DNA from: Bacillus sp. FJAT-18017
Lineage (GTDB): Bacteria > Bacillota > Bacilli > Bacillales > Cytobacillaceae
Assembly (NCBI RefSeq): GCF_001278805.1
Contig: NZ_CP012602.1
Location: forward strand, 1,952,001 to 2,016,000
Length of the DNA stretch: 64,000 bases
Direction: 5' to 3'
Below are positions 12,299 through 21,185 of this stretch, one piece after another. Every line of letters starts with the position of its first letter. Within the stretch, counting starts at the first letter, position 1. A program made the translations under genes and the position numbers. The notes beneath the pieces are model-generated. The model saw nothing but the letters and a program-made list of their open reading frames with translations, was not told the origin of the DNA and did not search any database.

Positions 12299-13426
12299 AT
12301 GAGCAAGAGGGATTACTATGAAGTCCTTGGCTTGGGCAAAGGAGCCTCCAAGGATGAGATTAAAAAAGCTTACCGAAAACTGTCCAAAAAACTTCATCCT
12401 GACGTTAACCAGGAGCCGGATGCGGACGAGAAGTTTAAGGAAGTAAAAGAAGCTTATGAAACGCTAAGCGACGACCAAAAGCGCGCGCACTATGACCAGT
12501 TTGGCCACACAGATCCGAACCAGGGATTTGGCGGCGGCGCAGATTTTGGCGGCGGTTTTGGCGGGTTTGAAGATATCTTCAATACGTTCTTTGGCGGCGG
12601 GGCAACCAGAAGGCGTGACCCAAATGCGCCTAGGCAGGGTGCAGACCTGCAGTACACAATGACAGTCTCCTTTGAAGAAGCGGCGTTCGGAAAGGAAACT
12701 GATATTGAAATTCCTCGTGACGAGACGTGTGGCACATGCCATGGCTCTGGTGCGAAACCAGGTACTCATCCGGAAACCTGTAAGCATTGCCACGGCACGG
12801 GACAGCTGAATGTTGAGCAAAATACTCCTTTCGGCAGAATTGTTAACCGCAGGGTTTGCCATGTCTGTAATGGAACAGGCAAGGAAATCAAACAAAAATG
12901 TACTACTTGCGGCGGTGAAGGAAAAGTCAGGAAGCGCAAAAAGATACATGTTAAGATCCCAGCCGGCATTGATGATGGTCAGCAGTTAAGGATGTCAGGG
13001 CAGGGAGAAGCCGGTATTAATGGAGGGCCTCCTGGTGATCTTTACGTCGTTTTCCATGTGCGGCCTCATGAGTTCTTTGAACGTGATGGGGATGATGTAT
13101 ACTGTGAAATGCCAATAACATTCGTCCAGGCATCTCTGGGAGATGAAATAGAAGTACCAACCCTTCATGGGAAGGTTAAGTTAAAGGTTCCATCAGGAAC
13201 ACAGACGGGTACGAAATTCCGCCTGCGCGGGAAAGGAATTCCGAACGTCCGAGGATATGGTACAGGGGACCAGCATGTTATCGTCCAGATTGTTACGCCT
13301 ACCAAGCTAACTGACAAGCAAAAGCAGCTCCTTCGTGAGTTTGCTGAAATCAGTGGAAGTGCGCCGCTGGGTGAACATGAAGAAGGTTTTTTTTCAAAAG
13401 TAAAACGCGCCTTTAAAGGCGATTGA
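12299..13426 (+). CDS. dnaJ: chaperone protein DnaJ (Hsp40)
   Basis: DnaJ delivers substrates to DnaK and stimulates its ATPase. The protein is 375 residues. The J domain carries HPD at 33-35. A Gly/Phe-rich linker follows at about 72-110, then four CxxCxGxG zinc motifs at about 143-210 and the C-terminal substrate-binding domains. The ATG at 12299 starts [11 protein letters not shown]; a longer upstream frame is not supported by a ribosome binding site. It is followed closely by prmA. Confidence 0.97.
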   Translation: MSKRDYYEVLGLGKGASKDEIKKAYRKLSKKLHPDVNQEPDADEKFKEVKEAYETLSDDQKRAHYDQFGHTDPNQGFGGGADFGGGFGGFEDIFNTFFGGGATRRRDPNAPRQGADLQYTMTVSFEEAAFGKETDIEIPRDETCGTCHGSGAKPGTHPETCKHCHGTGQLNVEQNTPFGRIVNRRVCHVCNGTGKEIKQKCTTCGGEGKVRKRKKIHVKIPAGIDDGQQLRMSGQGEAGINGGPPGDLYVVFHVRPHEFFERDGDDVYCEMPITFVQASLGDEIEVPTLHGKVKLKVPSGTQTGTKFRLRGKGIPNVRGYGTGDQHVIVQIVTPTKLTDKQKQLLREFAEISGSAPLGEHEEGFFSKVKRAFKGD

Positions 13427-13442
13427 GAGCGGGGCAATCGTG

Positions 13443-14384
13443 ATGAAATGGTCTGAAATCAGCATCCATACAGCGAATGAGGCGGTCGAGCCAATTTCAA
13501 ATATCCTTCATGAGGCGGGGGCAAGTGGTGTTGTTATAGAAGATCCGTTAGAGCTGGTAAAGGAAAGAGAAGACCAGTTTGGGGAAATCTATCAACTGAA
13601 CCCACTGGATTACCCTGAAGAAGGAGTCATTGTAAAGGCATATCTTCCAGTGAACAGCTTCCTTGGAGAAACAGTCGAGGCTATTAAAGACTCGATTAAT
13701 AACCTGATCATTCATGACATTGATATCGGTTTGAATCAAGTGACCATTTCCGAGGTGAACGAAGAGGAATGGGCAACCGCCTGGAAAAAGTATTATAATC
13801 CAGTAAAAATTTCAGAACGGTTCACAGTTGTTCCTACCTGGGAGGAGTACACTCCTGTCTCTAGTGATGAACTGATTATTGAACTGGACCCCGGTATGGC
13901 TTTTGGCACTGGGACACATCCTACGACGGTCATGTGCATCCAGGCCCTTGAGAGAACAGTCCAGCAAGGTGACCATGTTATTGATGTTGGCACGGGTTCG
14001 GGTGTGTTAAGTATTGCAGCTGCTTTGCTTGGTGCAAATTCAGTGAACGCTTATGACCTTGATGAAGTCGCGGTCAAATCAGCGAGGCTGAATATTAAGC
14101 TGAACAAGGTCCAGGATAGGGTTACAGTTGCAAGGAACAACCTTCTTGATGGGATTGAAGATACCTCTGCTGATGTAATCGTCGCCAATATTCTTGCTGA
14201 AGTCATTCTTCGATTTACCGATGATGTTGCTCGTGTAGTAAAGCCTGGCGGTACATTTATTGCCTCAGGTATCATCCAGCCCAAGAAGGACCAGGTTAAG
14301 GAAGCTTTGATTCATGCTGGTTTTACCATTTCTGAAACGATTGTGATGGAAGACTGGGTTGCAATTATTGCCAAAAGGAATTAA
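13443..14384 (+). CDS. prmA: ribosomal protein L11 methyltransferase
   Basis: PrmA uses S-adenosylmethionine to methylate ribosomal protein L11. The protein is 313 residues: a small N-terminal substrate-recognition domain ([10 protein letters not shown]) and a Rossmann methyltransferase domain with motif [14 protein letters not shown] and the active-site region VANILAEV. The start could be the GTG at 13440 or the adjacent ATG at 13443; homologues begin MKWSE, so I use the ATG. It lies 16 bases after dnaJ, as in B. subtilis. Confidence 0.95.
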   Translation: MKWSEISIHTANEAVEPISNILHEAGASGVVIEDPLELVKEREDQFGEIYQLNPLDYPEEGVIVKAYLPVNSFLGETVEAIKDSINNLIIHDIDIGLNQVTISEVNEEEWATAWKKYYNPVKISERFTVVPTWEEYTPVSSDELIIELDPGMAFGTGTHPTTVMCIQALERTVQQGDHVIDVGTGSGVLSIAAALLGANSVNAYDLDEVAVKSARLNIKLNKVQDRVTVARNNLLDGIEDTSADVIVANILAEVILRFTDDVARVVKPGGTFIASGIIQPKKDQVKEALIHAGFTISETIVMEDWVAIIAKRN

Positions 14385-14396
14385 AATTGATAGCTT

Positions 14397-14427
14397 GGCG
14401 TCCGTTTAAATAGACGGATGCCTTTTT
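14397..14427 (+). terminator. terminator after prmA
   Basis: A 9-bp stem (14397-14405 with 14414-14422) is followed by TTTTT. Confidence 0.8.
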
Positions 14428-14571
14428 CCTTTAGTAAATTAAAAAGCTCCCTTTATACGTTTTTAGAGTGGTAGACCATAGAAATATCTAAATCGGGATA
14501 ACTTTTTATACTTCAGGATTGAAAATACTCCCTATTTTGAAGGCTTACTATTAAAAAACAACATCACTGAA

Positions 14572-14600
14572 GTGACTTTAGAGAAAACTTTTAGTAAAAT
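14572..14600 (+). promoter_or_regulatory. likely promoter of rsmE-mtaB
   Basis: GTGACT (14572-14577), 17 bases, TAAAAT (14595-14600), about 30 bases upstream of rsmE. With the terminator after prmA this separates rsmE-mtaB as a transcription unit. Confidence 0.55.
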
Positions 14601-14630
14601 AGAAACAATGCTTAAAGAGAGGTGCGTTTT

Positions 14631-15377
14631 GTGCAGCGTTATTTCGTGGATCAACTCGATAATGGCCGCTTTTTTATCAAGGGGGACGACTTCCATCACA
14701 TTGTAAAAGTCATGAGGATGGTGCAGGGTGATAAAATTATCTGTGCTGCGTCCGCTGGCAGAAGTGCAGTTTGCGAAATTGCAGAAATTACCGGTGAAAC
14801 AGTCGTGGCAGACGTTGTAAAATGGAATGATGGAACCTCTGAACTCCCTGTAAAGGTTACTATTGCCAGTGGCCTCCCTAAAGGAGACAAGCTGGAATGG
14901 ATTATCCAAAAAGGGACTGAAATGGGCGCCTATCGTTTTATTCCATTCGCTGCCTCGCGCTCTGTCGTTAAACTGGATGAAAAAAAGCAGGGCAAGAAAA
15001 CGGAGCGTTGGCAAAAGATAGCTAAGGAAGCAGCAGAGCAATCCCATCGTGATGTTTTGCCTGACGTTACTATCCCTATGAGTTTTAAAGACTTGCTTGT
15101 AGAAAGCAAGAACTACGATTTCCTGCTATGTGCATATGAAGAGGAAAGCCGGTCTGGGGAAACATCCAGGCTCTCGGCAACTCTAAATGAAACGAAACCA
15201 GGAGATTCCATTCTGTTTGTGTTTGGTCCTGAAGGAGGGCTTTCTGAAGGGGAAGTACAACTCTTAATGGAACATGGCTTTACGCTTTGCGGGCTTGGCC
15301 CGAGAATATTAAGGACGGAGACTGCGCCGTTATATGCCCTGGCTGCAGTATCCTACCATTTAGAATTAATGAGGTGA
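14631..15377 (+). CDS. rsmE: 16S rRNA (uracil(1498)-N(3))-methyltransferase
   Basis: RsmE methylates U1498 of 16S rRNA in the 30S subunit. The protein is 248 residues of the SPOUT class. Visible family features are SGLPKGDKLEWIIQKGTEMGA in the middle (only part is needed to recognise it) and the knot motif FGPEGGLSEGE with the late LGPRILRTETA. The GTG at 14631 has an AGAGAGG site 8 bases upstream and gives MQRYFV, as in homologues; the GTG at 14622 overlaps that site. Confidence 0.95.
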   Translation: MQRYFVDQLDNGRFFIKGDDFHHIVKVMRMVQGDKIICAASAGRSAVCEIAEITGETVVADVVKWNDGTSELPVKVTIASGLPKGDKLEWIIQKGTEMGAYRFIPFAASRSVVKLDEKKQGKKTERWQKIAKEAAEQSHRDVLPDVTIPMSFKDLLVESKNYDFLLCAYEEESRSGETSRLSATLNETKPGDSILFVFGPEGGLSEGEVQLLMEHGFTLCGLGPRILRTETAPLYALAAVSYHLELMR

Positions 15378-15384
15378 GAATACG

Positions 15385-16740
15385 ATGCCTACAGTCGCGT
15401 TTCATACTCTTGGATGCAAGGTGAACCACTATGAAACAGAAGCAATTTGGCAATTGTTTAAACAGGAAGGCTACGACAGGGTTGAGTTTGAATCAACCTC
15501 GGACGTTTATATTATTAATACATGTACGGTAACGAACACTGGCGATAAGAAAAGCCGTCAGGTCATCCGCCGTGCTATTCGTAAGAACCCTGATGCAGTC
15601 ATTTGTGTAACAGGGTGCTACGCACAGACTTCCCCCGCTGAAATCATGGCCATTCCAGGGGTTGATATTGTTGTTGGCACACAGGATCGGGTAAAAATGC
15701 TTGACTATATTGCTCAATATAAAGAAGAGCGCCAGCCAATCAATGGTGTCCGCAACATCATGAAGAACCGGGTATATGAGGAATTGGATGTACCGGCATT
15801 TACTGACAGAACGAGAGCATCCTTAAAAATACAGGAAGGCTGCAATAATTTCTGTACCTTCTGTATTATCCCTTGGGCACGCGGGCTAATGAGATCCCGT
15901 GATCCGCAGGAAGTCATTCGCCAGGCACAGCAGCTCGTTGATGCAGGCTACAAGGAAATTGTCCTCACCGGCATCCACACTGGAGGCTACGGTGAAGATT
16001 TGAAGGACTACAACCTTGCTGCCCTTCTTCGTGACCTGGAGGCTGAAGTTAAAGGACTTAAGCGTCTTCGTATCTCCTCCATTGAGGCAAGCCAGATTAC
16101 TGATGAAGTAATCCAGGTTATTAATGATTCAAATTTGATTGTCCGCCATCTGCATATCCCAATCCAATCTGGGTCAGATACAGTCCTAAAACGGATGCGC
16201 CGGAAATATACAATGGAATTTTTCGGAGAACGCCTTGACCGCCTGAAGGAAGCCCTTCCTGGTCTAGCAGTTACTTCCGATGTAATTGTCGGATTTCCTG
16301 GTGAGACAGAAGAAGAGTTTATGGATACTTACAACTTTATTAAAAAGCATAAGTTCTCTGAACTCCATGTTTTCCCTTATTCCAAGCGTACCGGCACTCC
16401 AGCAGCGCGAATGGAAGATCAGGTTGACGAAGATGTGAAAAACGAGCGTGTTCATAAGTTGATTGCCCTATCGGACCAGCTTGCAAAGGAGTATGCTTCT
16501 CAATTTGAGAATGAAGTATTAGAAGTCATTCCTGAAGAGGAATATAAGGAATCGGAGGTACCAGGACTATTTGTCGGGTATACAGATAATTATCTTAAAG
16601 TTGTTTTCCCTGGCAATGAGGAAATGATTCGTAAAATTGTCAAAGTGAAAATCACGAAGGCTGGCTATCCATTCAATGAAGGACAATTTGTACGTGTCAT
16701 TGAAGATGGTGCGGCCGAATTAACGGAAGCAGTTGTATAA
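15385..16740 (+). CDS. mtaB: tRNA (N6-threonylcarbamoyladenosine-37-C2)-methylthiotransferase
   Basis: MtaB adds a methylthio group to t6A37 of tRNAs that read ANN codons. The protein is 451 residues. The N-terminal UPF0004 domain holds three Cys for the auxiliary cluster (GCKVNHYE, NTCTVT, TGCYAQ). The radical-SAM motif is C-NNF-C-TF-C, followed by a C-terminal TRAM-like part. The ATG is 8 bases after rsmE behind AGGTGAG, so the two are co-transcribed. Confidence 0.96.
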   Translation: MPTVAFHTLGCKVNHYETEAIWQLFKQEGYDRVEFESTSDVYIINTCTVTNTGDKKSRQVIRRAIRKNPDAVICVTGCYAQTSPAEIMAIPGVDIVVGTQDRVKMLDYIAQYKEERQPINGVRNIMKNRVYEELDVPAFTDRTRASLKIQEGCNNFCTFCIIPWARGLMRSRDPQEVIRQAQQLVDAGYKEIVLTGIHTGGYGEDLKDYNLAALLRDLEAEVKGLKRLRISSIEASQITDEVIQVINDSNLIVRHLHIPIQSGSDTVLKRMRRKYTMEFFGERLDRLKEALPGLAVTSDVIVGFPGETEEEFMDTYNFIKKHKFSELHVFPYSKRTGTPAARMEDQVDEDVKNERVHKLIALSDQLAKEYASQFENEVLEVIPEEEYKESEVPGLFVGYTDNYLKVVFPGNEEMIRKIVKVKITKAGYPFNEGQFVRVIEDGAAELTEAVV

Positions 16741-16751
16741 GTAACATGAGA

Positions 16752-16785
16752 GGGATCTGTCCTTATGGATGGATCCCATTTTTAT
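16752..16785 (+). terminator. terminator after mtaB
   Basis: GGGATCTGTCC (16752-16762) pairs with GGATGGATCCC (16767-16777) with two G-T pairs, then ATTTTTATT. Confidence 0.75.
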
Positions 16786-16816
16786 TGGAAGCTTACATTC
16801 CTCTGCATTTTAAAAG

Positions 16817-16855
16817 AAGCTTTATCAGTGCCGAAGTGAGCTCCCGAGTTTGCAT
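16817..16855. repeat. diverged single unit before the 52-bp array
   Basis: This stretch matches the core of the array units that follow (CAGTGCC, then CTCCCGAG) but differs in the flanks, where TTATCAG replaces TTCTATG. A closely similar single unit occurs at 17269-17325. Confidence 0.6.
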
Positions 16856-17115
16856 AGCTTCTATGTGCCCGAACGCAGCTTCTGAGGTATGAAAAGGTAA
16901 CATAGAAAGCTTCTATGTGCCCAAACGCAGCTTCCGAGATGTGGAAAGGTAACATAGAAAGCTTCTATGTGCCCGAACGCAGCTTCCGGGGTATAAAAAG
17001 GTAACATAGAAAGCTTCTATGTGCCCGAATGCAGCTTCTGAGGTATGAAAAGGTAACATAGAAAGCTTCTATGTGCCCAAACCCAGCTTCCGAGGTATGA
17101 AAAGGTAACATAGGA
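16856..17115. repeat. five tandem units of 52 bp
   Basis: Units start at 16856, 16908, 16960, 17012 and 17064, always 52 bases apart, and differ at only a few positions each. At each junction ACATAGAA-AGC-TTCTATGT forms a palindrome with a 3-base loop. The period is not a multiple of three and no ribosome binding site or long frame runs through it, so it is not coding. It lies between the mtaB terminator and the convergent yqeW gene. Confidence 0.95.
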
Positions 17116-17268
17116 AACCTAAACTCGATGCGAGGCCAATTTTTAAGCCAAGGCTTTTGGCTTCTTCCAAATAGTAATTTGCCCTCTCCCTTGATTCAAC
17201 CCCTCCCGCTTTTTCATATGTTTAACCTTCACTATCCACTTCCACAAGGGATTTTTCAAAAAATAATG

Positions 17269-17325
17269 CAGTAACTTATCAGTGCCCGAAGTGAGCTGCC
17301 CGAGTATGCAAAGGTAACAGAGAAA
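17269..17325. repeat. single diverged unit related to the 52-bp array
   Basis: CTTATCAGTGCCCGAAG, then GCCCGAGTATGCAAAGG and TAACAG repeat the core of the array 150 bases away. The stretch 17116-17268 between them shows only a short hairpin (AAGCCAA/TTGGCTT at 17145-17163) and no gene. Confidence 0.6.
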
Positions 17326-17382
17326 CCGCGTCCAAATGAACGCTAACGTAAGATTTTCTCTACTCAATCGAAACTCTTCCTA

Positions 17383-17481
17383 CCATTATGGAATGCTTCT
17401 AAGAATAATTACCGCAGGGAAGCAAGGAGAGCTCCTCAGAGATCCATGCCTGCCACGAGGCCCGCTTGTGCTTTTGTACGC
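17383..17481. repeat. partial copy of dispersed element, type I
   Basis: It shares CTTCTAAGAATAAT, CGCAGGGA and the CGAGG...CTTGTGCTTTTGTA end with the right part of the copy at 50406-50612. It directly abuts the yqeW stop codon. Confidence 0.6.
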
Positions 17482-17482
17482 T

Positions 17483-18409
17483 CTATTGTTTGCTCCCATG
17501 AAGATAAACAATCATCCTTCCGAAGCGTTCGGCAACAGGAAGGGCGGCAAGGGAAACGGCAACATTAAAAATGACAGAGATGTGAGCCAGCTGTGAATCT
17601 GGTGCAGATGCCATTTTAGGGCCGATTTCAGCCAGCGGCGTGATAAGCGGGATGAAAAGGAGTACACCAAGTACATTCAGCCAAACATGGGTGAATGCTG
17701 AAAGCCTCGCTTCCTCTCCTCCGCCAATCGAGGCAATAAGTGCCGTAATGCATGTCCCGATATTGGCGCCAAGAACGATTGCAATTCCTGCCTCGAGCCC
17801 CAATATTCCAGAAGTTAAAAAACCCATAGCAATCCCGGTCATTGCTGTACTTGACTGGATGATTGCAGTCATTAAAGCGCCGATAGCAATGCCGGCCATA
17901 ACATTTTCATTTAAGGATAGGAGAAGACTGTTAATGGCCTTAACAGAAGTCATTGGAATTGCCAATGCTTCAAATCCTTTCATTGCCGTAAAAACAGCAG
18001 AAATGCCGATTAATACCATACCAATGCTTTTTAATGCTTCTTTTCTAGTGAAAAATAAAACTCCGCCCACGACTGCGAATGGCAGCAGGTACCCACCGAT
18101 ATTATAGGTAATGAGTTCAGTTTTAAAGGTAGTGCCAATATTAGTACCTAAAATGATCCCTATTGATTGGGGAAAGGTCATAATCCGGGCAGAAATCAAT
18201 CCAATTGTTAAAACCATCACCGTTGAACTGCTTTGTAAAATCGCCGTAATAAAGGTTCCCGTGAGCATCCCCTTAAGAGGGGTACTGGTAAGTGTCTCAA
18301 GGAATCCCTTTAATTTTTTTCCAGAAAGGTTAAACATGCCAACCCTAATGACTGTCATTCCCAAAACAAATAAACCAATGCAAAGAATAAATAAAAAACT
18401 ATATTTCAT
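17483..18409 (-). CDS. yqeW: Na/Pi symporter family protein (YqeW)
   Basis: An integral membrane protein of 308 residues with about eight hydrophobic segments. Two internal repeats carry the QSS motifs typical of Na+/phosphate cotransporters (ILQSSST near 60 and IIQSSTA near 185). It probably moves phosphate with sodium across the cytoplasmic membrane. The ATG at 18409 has a GGAGTGGAT site; a frame running to 18550 adds an unsupported extension. Position between mtaB and rpsU matches B. subtilis. Confidence 0.9.
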   Translation of the reverse strand: MKYSFLFILCIGLFVLGMTVIRVGMFNLSGKKLKGFLETLTSTPLKGMLTGTFITAILQSSSTVMVLTIGLISARIMTFPQSIGIILGTNIGTTFKTELITYNIGGYLLPFAVVGGVLFFTRKEALKSIGMVLIGISAVFTAMKGFEALAIPMTSVKAINSLLLSLNENVMAGIAIGALMTAIIQSSTAMTGIAMGFLTSGILGLEAGIAIVLGANIGTCITALIASIGGGEEARLSAFTHVWLNVLGVLLFIPLITPLAEIGPKMASAPDSQLAHISVIFNVAVSLAALPVAERFGRMIVYLHGSKQ

Positions 18410-18540
18410 AACATCCACTCCCTGTAACAGTTTATGGCCTGTCCCCAAGCAACATGACTGTAACTTCAATTTATTCAAACTGAAAAGCCTAAGATTGTAT
18501 AAAATATACCGAAATGGGGGCAGTCTCATAGTAATTACAG

Positions 18541-18569
18541 TTGACCTCATAGGAAGGTTGTATTATAAT
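18541..18569 (+). promoter_or_regulatory. strong sigma-A promoter of rpsU-yqeY
   Basis: TTGACC (18541-18546), 17 bases, TATAAT (18564-18569), about 64 bases before rpsU. This fits a highly expressed ribosomal protein gene. Confidence 0.85.
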
Positions 18570-18632
18570 GGCAAAGTACATGGATTTCCATGTTTGATGT
18601 GAGTGTGTTGTGTTCGGAGGGAGGGAAAGTTA

Positions 18633-18806
18633 ATGTCTAAAACCGTCGTTCGTAAAAACGAATCGCTTGAAGATGCTCTTCGACGCTTTAAACGTACTGT
18701 ATCTAAGTCAGGTACTATCCAAGAAGCAAGAAAGCGCGAATTCTACGAAAAACCAAGTGTTAAGCGTAAGAAGAAGTCTGAAGCAGCAAGGAAACGTAAG
18801 TTTTAA
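18633..18806 (+). CDS. rpsU: 30S ribosomal protein S21
   Basis: S21 is a small basic protein of the 30S platform. The protein is 57 residues, starting [19 protein letters not shown] and ending in a Lys/Arg-rich tail ([13 protein letters not shown]). The ATG at 18633 follows a long GGAGGGAGGG site; the GTG/ATG upstream frame from 18603 reads through that site and is not the start. It is followed by yqeY after 20 bases, as in B. subtilis and many bacteria. Confidence 0.97.
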   Translation: MSKTVVRKNESLEDALRRFKRTVSKSGTIQEARKREFYEKPSVKRKKKSEAARKRKF

Positions 18807-18826
18807 TTAAGAGAGGGTGGACTATC

Positions 18827-19270
18827 CTGAGTCTTCTCGAACATTTAAATACTGATATGAAACTAGCGATGAAAAGTAAAGACAAAGACAAGCTCACTGT
18901 CATTCGGATGATTAAGGCTTCCTTGCAGAATGAAGCGATCAAGCTTGGCAAGGACCTATCGGAAGAGGAAGAGCTCACTGTCCTTTCTCGCGAAATGAAA
19001 CAACGTAAAGACTCCCTTCATGAGTTTGATAAAGCAGGTCGCGCAGACCTTGTTGAAAAATTGCGCCAGGAAATCGAAGTCGTTGAGCTTTATATGCCAC
19101 AGCAGCTCTCTGAAGAAGAAGTTGCGGGTATTGTAAGGGAGACTATTGCCGAGGTCGGTGCAACTTCCAAAGCTGATATGGGAAAAGTGATGGCTGCCAT
19201 CATGCCAAAGGTAAAAGGCAAGGCGGACGGGTCGCTTGTTAATAAACTTGTGCAACAACACCTTTCATAA
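18827..19270 (+). CDS. yqeY: GatB/YqeY domain protein
   Basis: The protein is 147 residues, all alpha-helical, related to the tail domain of the amidotransferase subunit GatB; it may bind tRNA, but its role is not established. From the CTG at 18827 the sequence reads [20 protein letters not shown], which lines up with the B. subtilis start MSLLERLNNDMKQAMK. No ATG, GTG or TTG is available in frame near the GAGAGGGTGG site, and the first ATG (18857) would cut ten conserved residues. So CTG is the likely start. Confidence 0.9.
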   Translation: MSLLEHLNTDMKLAMKSKDKDKLTVIRMIKASLQNEAIKLGKDLSEEEELTVLSREMKQRKDSLHEFDKAGRADLVEKLRQEIEVVELYMPQQLSEEEVAGIVRETIAEVGATSKADMGKVMAAIMPKVKGKADGSLVNKLVQQHLS

Positions 19271-19288
19271 TTCAACTGACATCAACGG

Positions 19289-19314
19289 CCGCAGGCGATA
19301 AGCCTGCGGTTTTT
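19289..19314 (+). terminator. terminator after yqeY
   Basis: A perfect 8-bp GC stem, CCGCAGGC (19289-19296) with GCCTGCGG (19302-19309), followed by TTTTT. Confidence 0.9.
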
Positions 19315-19422
19315 ACTTTAGGTGAGAAATTTTCCCGTCAGTCCTTTTTTTATTCATTTAGGAAGAATGGCCTATTGTTGTGTTAAACTATAAAGGAAAC
19401 CTGCTCTAATTTTGCCAAAAAA

Positions 19423-19448
19423 TGAAACTTAAGGGCAATTAAGGCGTA
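19423..19448 (+). promoter_or_regulatory. sigma-W-type promoter of nfeD-floA-yqfB
   Basis: TGAAAC (19423-19428), exactly 16 bases, CGTA (19445-19448): the consensus of sigma-W promoters. The B. subtilis orthologous operon is a known sigma-W target, which supports it. Confidence 0.85.
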
Positions 19449-19491
19449 CATACTAAAAGGAAGGATCTAAAACATCTAAAGGAGGATTGCT

Positions 19492-20130
19492 ATGGCTGAA
19501 TTTATAACGGATCCTGTTGTTGTTACAATCCTATTGACCATTGCTGGTATGGCAATGGTAATGGAGCTTTTTTCACCACGGTTCGGGCTTCCGGGACTCG
19601 TTGGCCTAACCGCATTGCTGCTATTCTTTTATGGCCATTTTATTGCCGGCCTTGCCGGTTTTGGCACACTTGCATTATTTATTGCTGGTATTGTCCTTAT
19701 TTTTTTGGAATTTTTTTTACCAGGAGCAATTGCGGGAACACTAGGGATAGCCGCTTTGGTGGGAAGTCTGTTCCTTGCGGGTGAAAATACTTTTCAAATG
19801 GGTGTTTCACTCGTTATCTCTATTTTTTTCTCAATCGTATTTTTTATTTTGCTTGTCAAAGTCTTCCACAAAAAAATGGCCCTTTTCAATTCAATGGTAT
19901 TGTTTGATACTGCGAGAAAAGAAGATGGATATGTATCGAATATCAACAGGACCGATTTGCTGGGAAGTGAAGGAACGGCCCTTACAGTGCTCCGTCCATC
20001 CGGAACAGCTGTTTTTAATAACGAGCGTGTCGATGTTGTAACAGAGGGTTCTTTTATAGCAAAAGGAGCAACTGTAAAGGTGATTGAAGTTGAAGGACCA
20101 CGTGTTGTAGTCAGAGAAAGCATCAAATGA
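19492..20130 (+). CDS. nfeD: NfeD family membrane protein, short form
   Basis: The protein is 212 residues: about four membrane helices (roughly 10-130) and a C-terminal beta-barrel OB domain (GSEGTALTVLRPSGTAVFNNERVDVVTEG, of which only part is needed to recognise it). NfeD partners flotillins in membrane microdomains. B. subtilis YqeZ is about twice as long because it has an N-terminal ClpP-like serine protease domain; that domain is absent here. The ATG follows AAAGGAGG. It is the first gene of the sigma-W operon, 13 bases before floA. Confidence 0.85.
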   Translation: MAEFITDPVVVTILLTIAGMAMVMELFSPRFGLPGLVGLTALLLFFYGHFIAGLAGFGTLALFIAGIVLIFLEFFLPGAIAGTLGIAALVGSLFLAGENTFQMGVSLVISIFFSIVFFILLVKVFHKKMALFNSMVLFDTARKEDGYVSNINRTDLLGSEGTALTVLRPSGTAVFNNERVDVVTEGSFIAKGATVKVIEVEGPRVVVRESIK

Positions 20131-20143
20131 GGAGGTAAAATGA

Positions 20144-21127
20144 ATGAATGAAGCTATATTTTTAGTTGTTATAGTGGCAGTAGGGTTAATCCTTTTAGGA
20201 ATACTGTTGTCCTTTGTACCAGTCATGCTTTGGATTTCGGCGCTGGCAGCTGGTGTCAGGGTCAGCATATTCACTCTTATTGGAATGAGGCTCCGCCGGG
20301 TAACTCCGCACAGAGTCATCAATCCACTAATCAAGGCACATAAAGCTGGTCTTGATGTGTCGACGAACCAGCTTGAAAGCCACTACTTGGCTGGAGGGAA
20401 CGTGGACCGTGTTGTCAATGCACTGATTGCTGCGCACCGTGCTAATATTGAACTTAGTTTCGAACGTTGTGCCGCCATCGATCTAGCAGGCCGTGATGTA
20501 CTTGAAGCGGTTCAGATGAGTGTAAACCCAAAAGTTATTGAAACTCCATTTATTGCAGGTGTAGCGATGAATGGTATTGAGGTTAAGGCTAAGGCAAGGA
20601 TTACCGTTCGTGCCAATATCGACCGCCTTGTTGGGGGTGCCGGTGAGGAGACAATCGTCGCCAGGGTAGGTGAAGGTGTCGTGTCTACCATTGGTTCTTC
20701 GGAAAACCATAGCAAAGTACTTGAAAATCCAGATATGATTTCCCAAACAGTTCTATCTAAAGGCCTTGATGCCGGAACGGCTTTTGAAATTCTATCGATT
20801 GATATTGCCGATGTTGATATCGGTAAAAACATTGGTGCGGAACTTCAAACTGAGCAAGCAGAAGCAGACAAGAAAATCGCCCAGGCTAAAGCCGAAGAGC
20901 GTCGTGCAATGGCTGTAGCGACCGAGCAGGAAATGAAAGCCCGTGTCCAGGAAATGAGAGCCATGGTTGTCCAGGCTGAGGCAGAGGTGCCGCTTGCAAT
21001 GGCCCAGGCTTTAAAGTCAGGGAATATCGGCGTAATGGATTATATGAACTTTAAAAACATTTCGGCTGATACTGACATGCGAGGATCGATTGGCAAAATG
21101 GGAAATGACAAGAAAGATGGCCAGTAA
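20144..21127 (+). CDS. floA: flotillin-like protein FloA
   Basis: FloA organises functional membrane microdomains (lipid rafts) that gather signalling and secretion proteins. The protein is 327 residues: an N-terminal membrane hairpin (about 5-45), an SPFH-like region, and a C-terminal Ala/Glu/Lys-rich coiled coil ([18 protein letters not shown]). It has the family's compact form. The ATG follows a GAGGTAAA site. Co-transcription with nfeD from the sigma-W promoter suggests induction by cell-envelope stress. Confidence 0.95.
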   Translation: MNEAIFLVVIVAVGLILLGILLSFVPVMLWISALAAGVRVSIFTLIGMRLRRVTPHRVINPLIKAHKAGLDVSTNQLESHYLAGGNVDRVVNALIAAHRANIELSFERCAAIDLAGRDVLEAVQMSVNPKVIETPFIAGVAMNGIEVKAKARITVRANIDRLVGGAGEETIVARVGEGVVSTIGSSENHSKVLENPDMISQTVLSKGLDAGTAFEILSIDIADVDIGKNIGAELQTEQAEADKKIAQAKAEERRAMAVATEQEMKARVQEMRAMVVQAEAEVPLAMAQALKSGNIGVMDYMNFKNISADTDMRGSIGKMGNDKKDGQ

Positions 21128-21185
21128 ACCCACCCTTTTTTAAGCGTGAAGGGGTATTCCGGCCGAATCAGGAAGGAGGCTGGCT

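Noticed and set aside
14532..15047. Minus-strand open frame of 171 residues
   Set aside because: Antisense shadow of rsmE, with no start signals.
16856..17115. Possible CRISPR array
   Set aside because: The whole 52-base unit is conserved with no variable spacers, and no cas genes are in the window.
17143..17367. Minus-strand open frame of 74 residues
   Set aside because: It has no ribosome binding site, overlaps a repeat unit and shows no recognisable protein features.
17640..18602. Plus-strand open frames of 155 and 163 residues
   Set aside because: They are the opposite strand of yqeW, whose membrane-protein features and ribosome binding site are clear.
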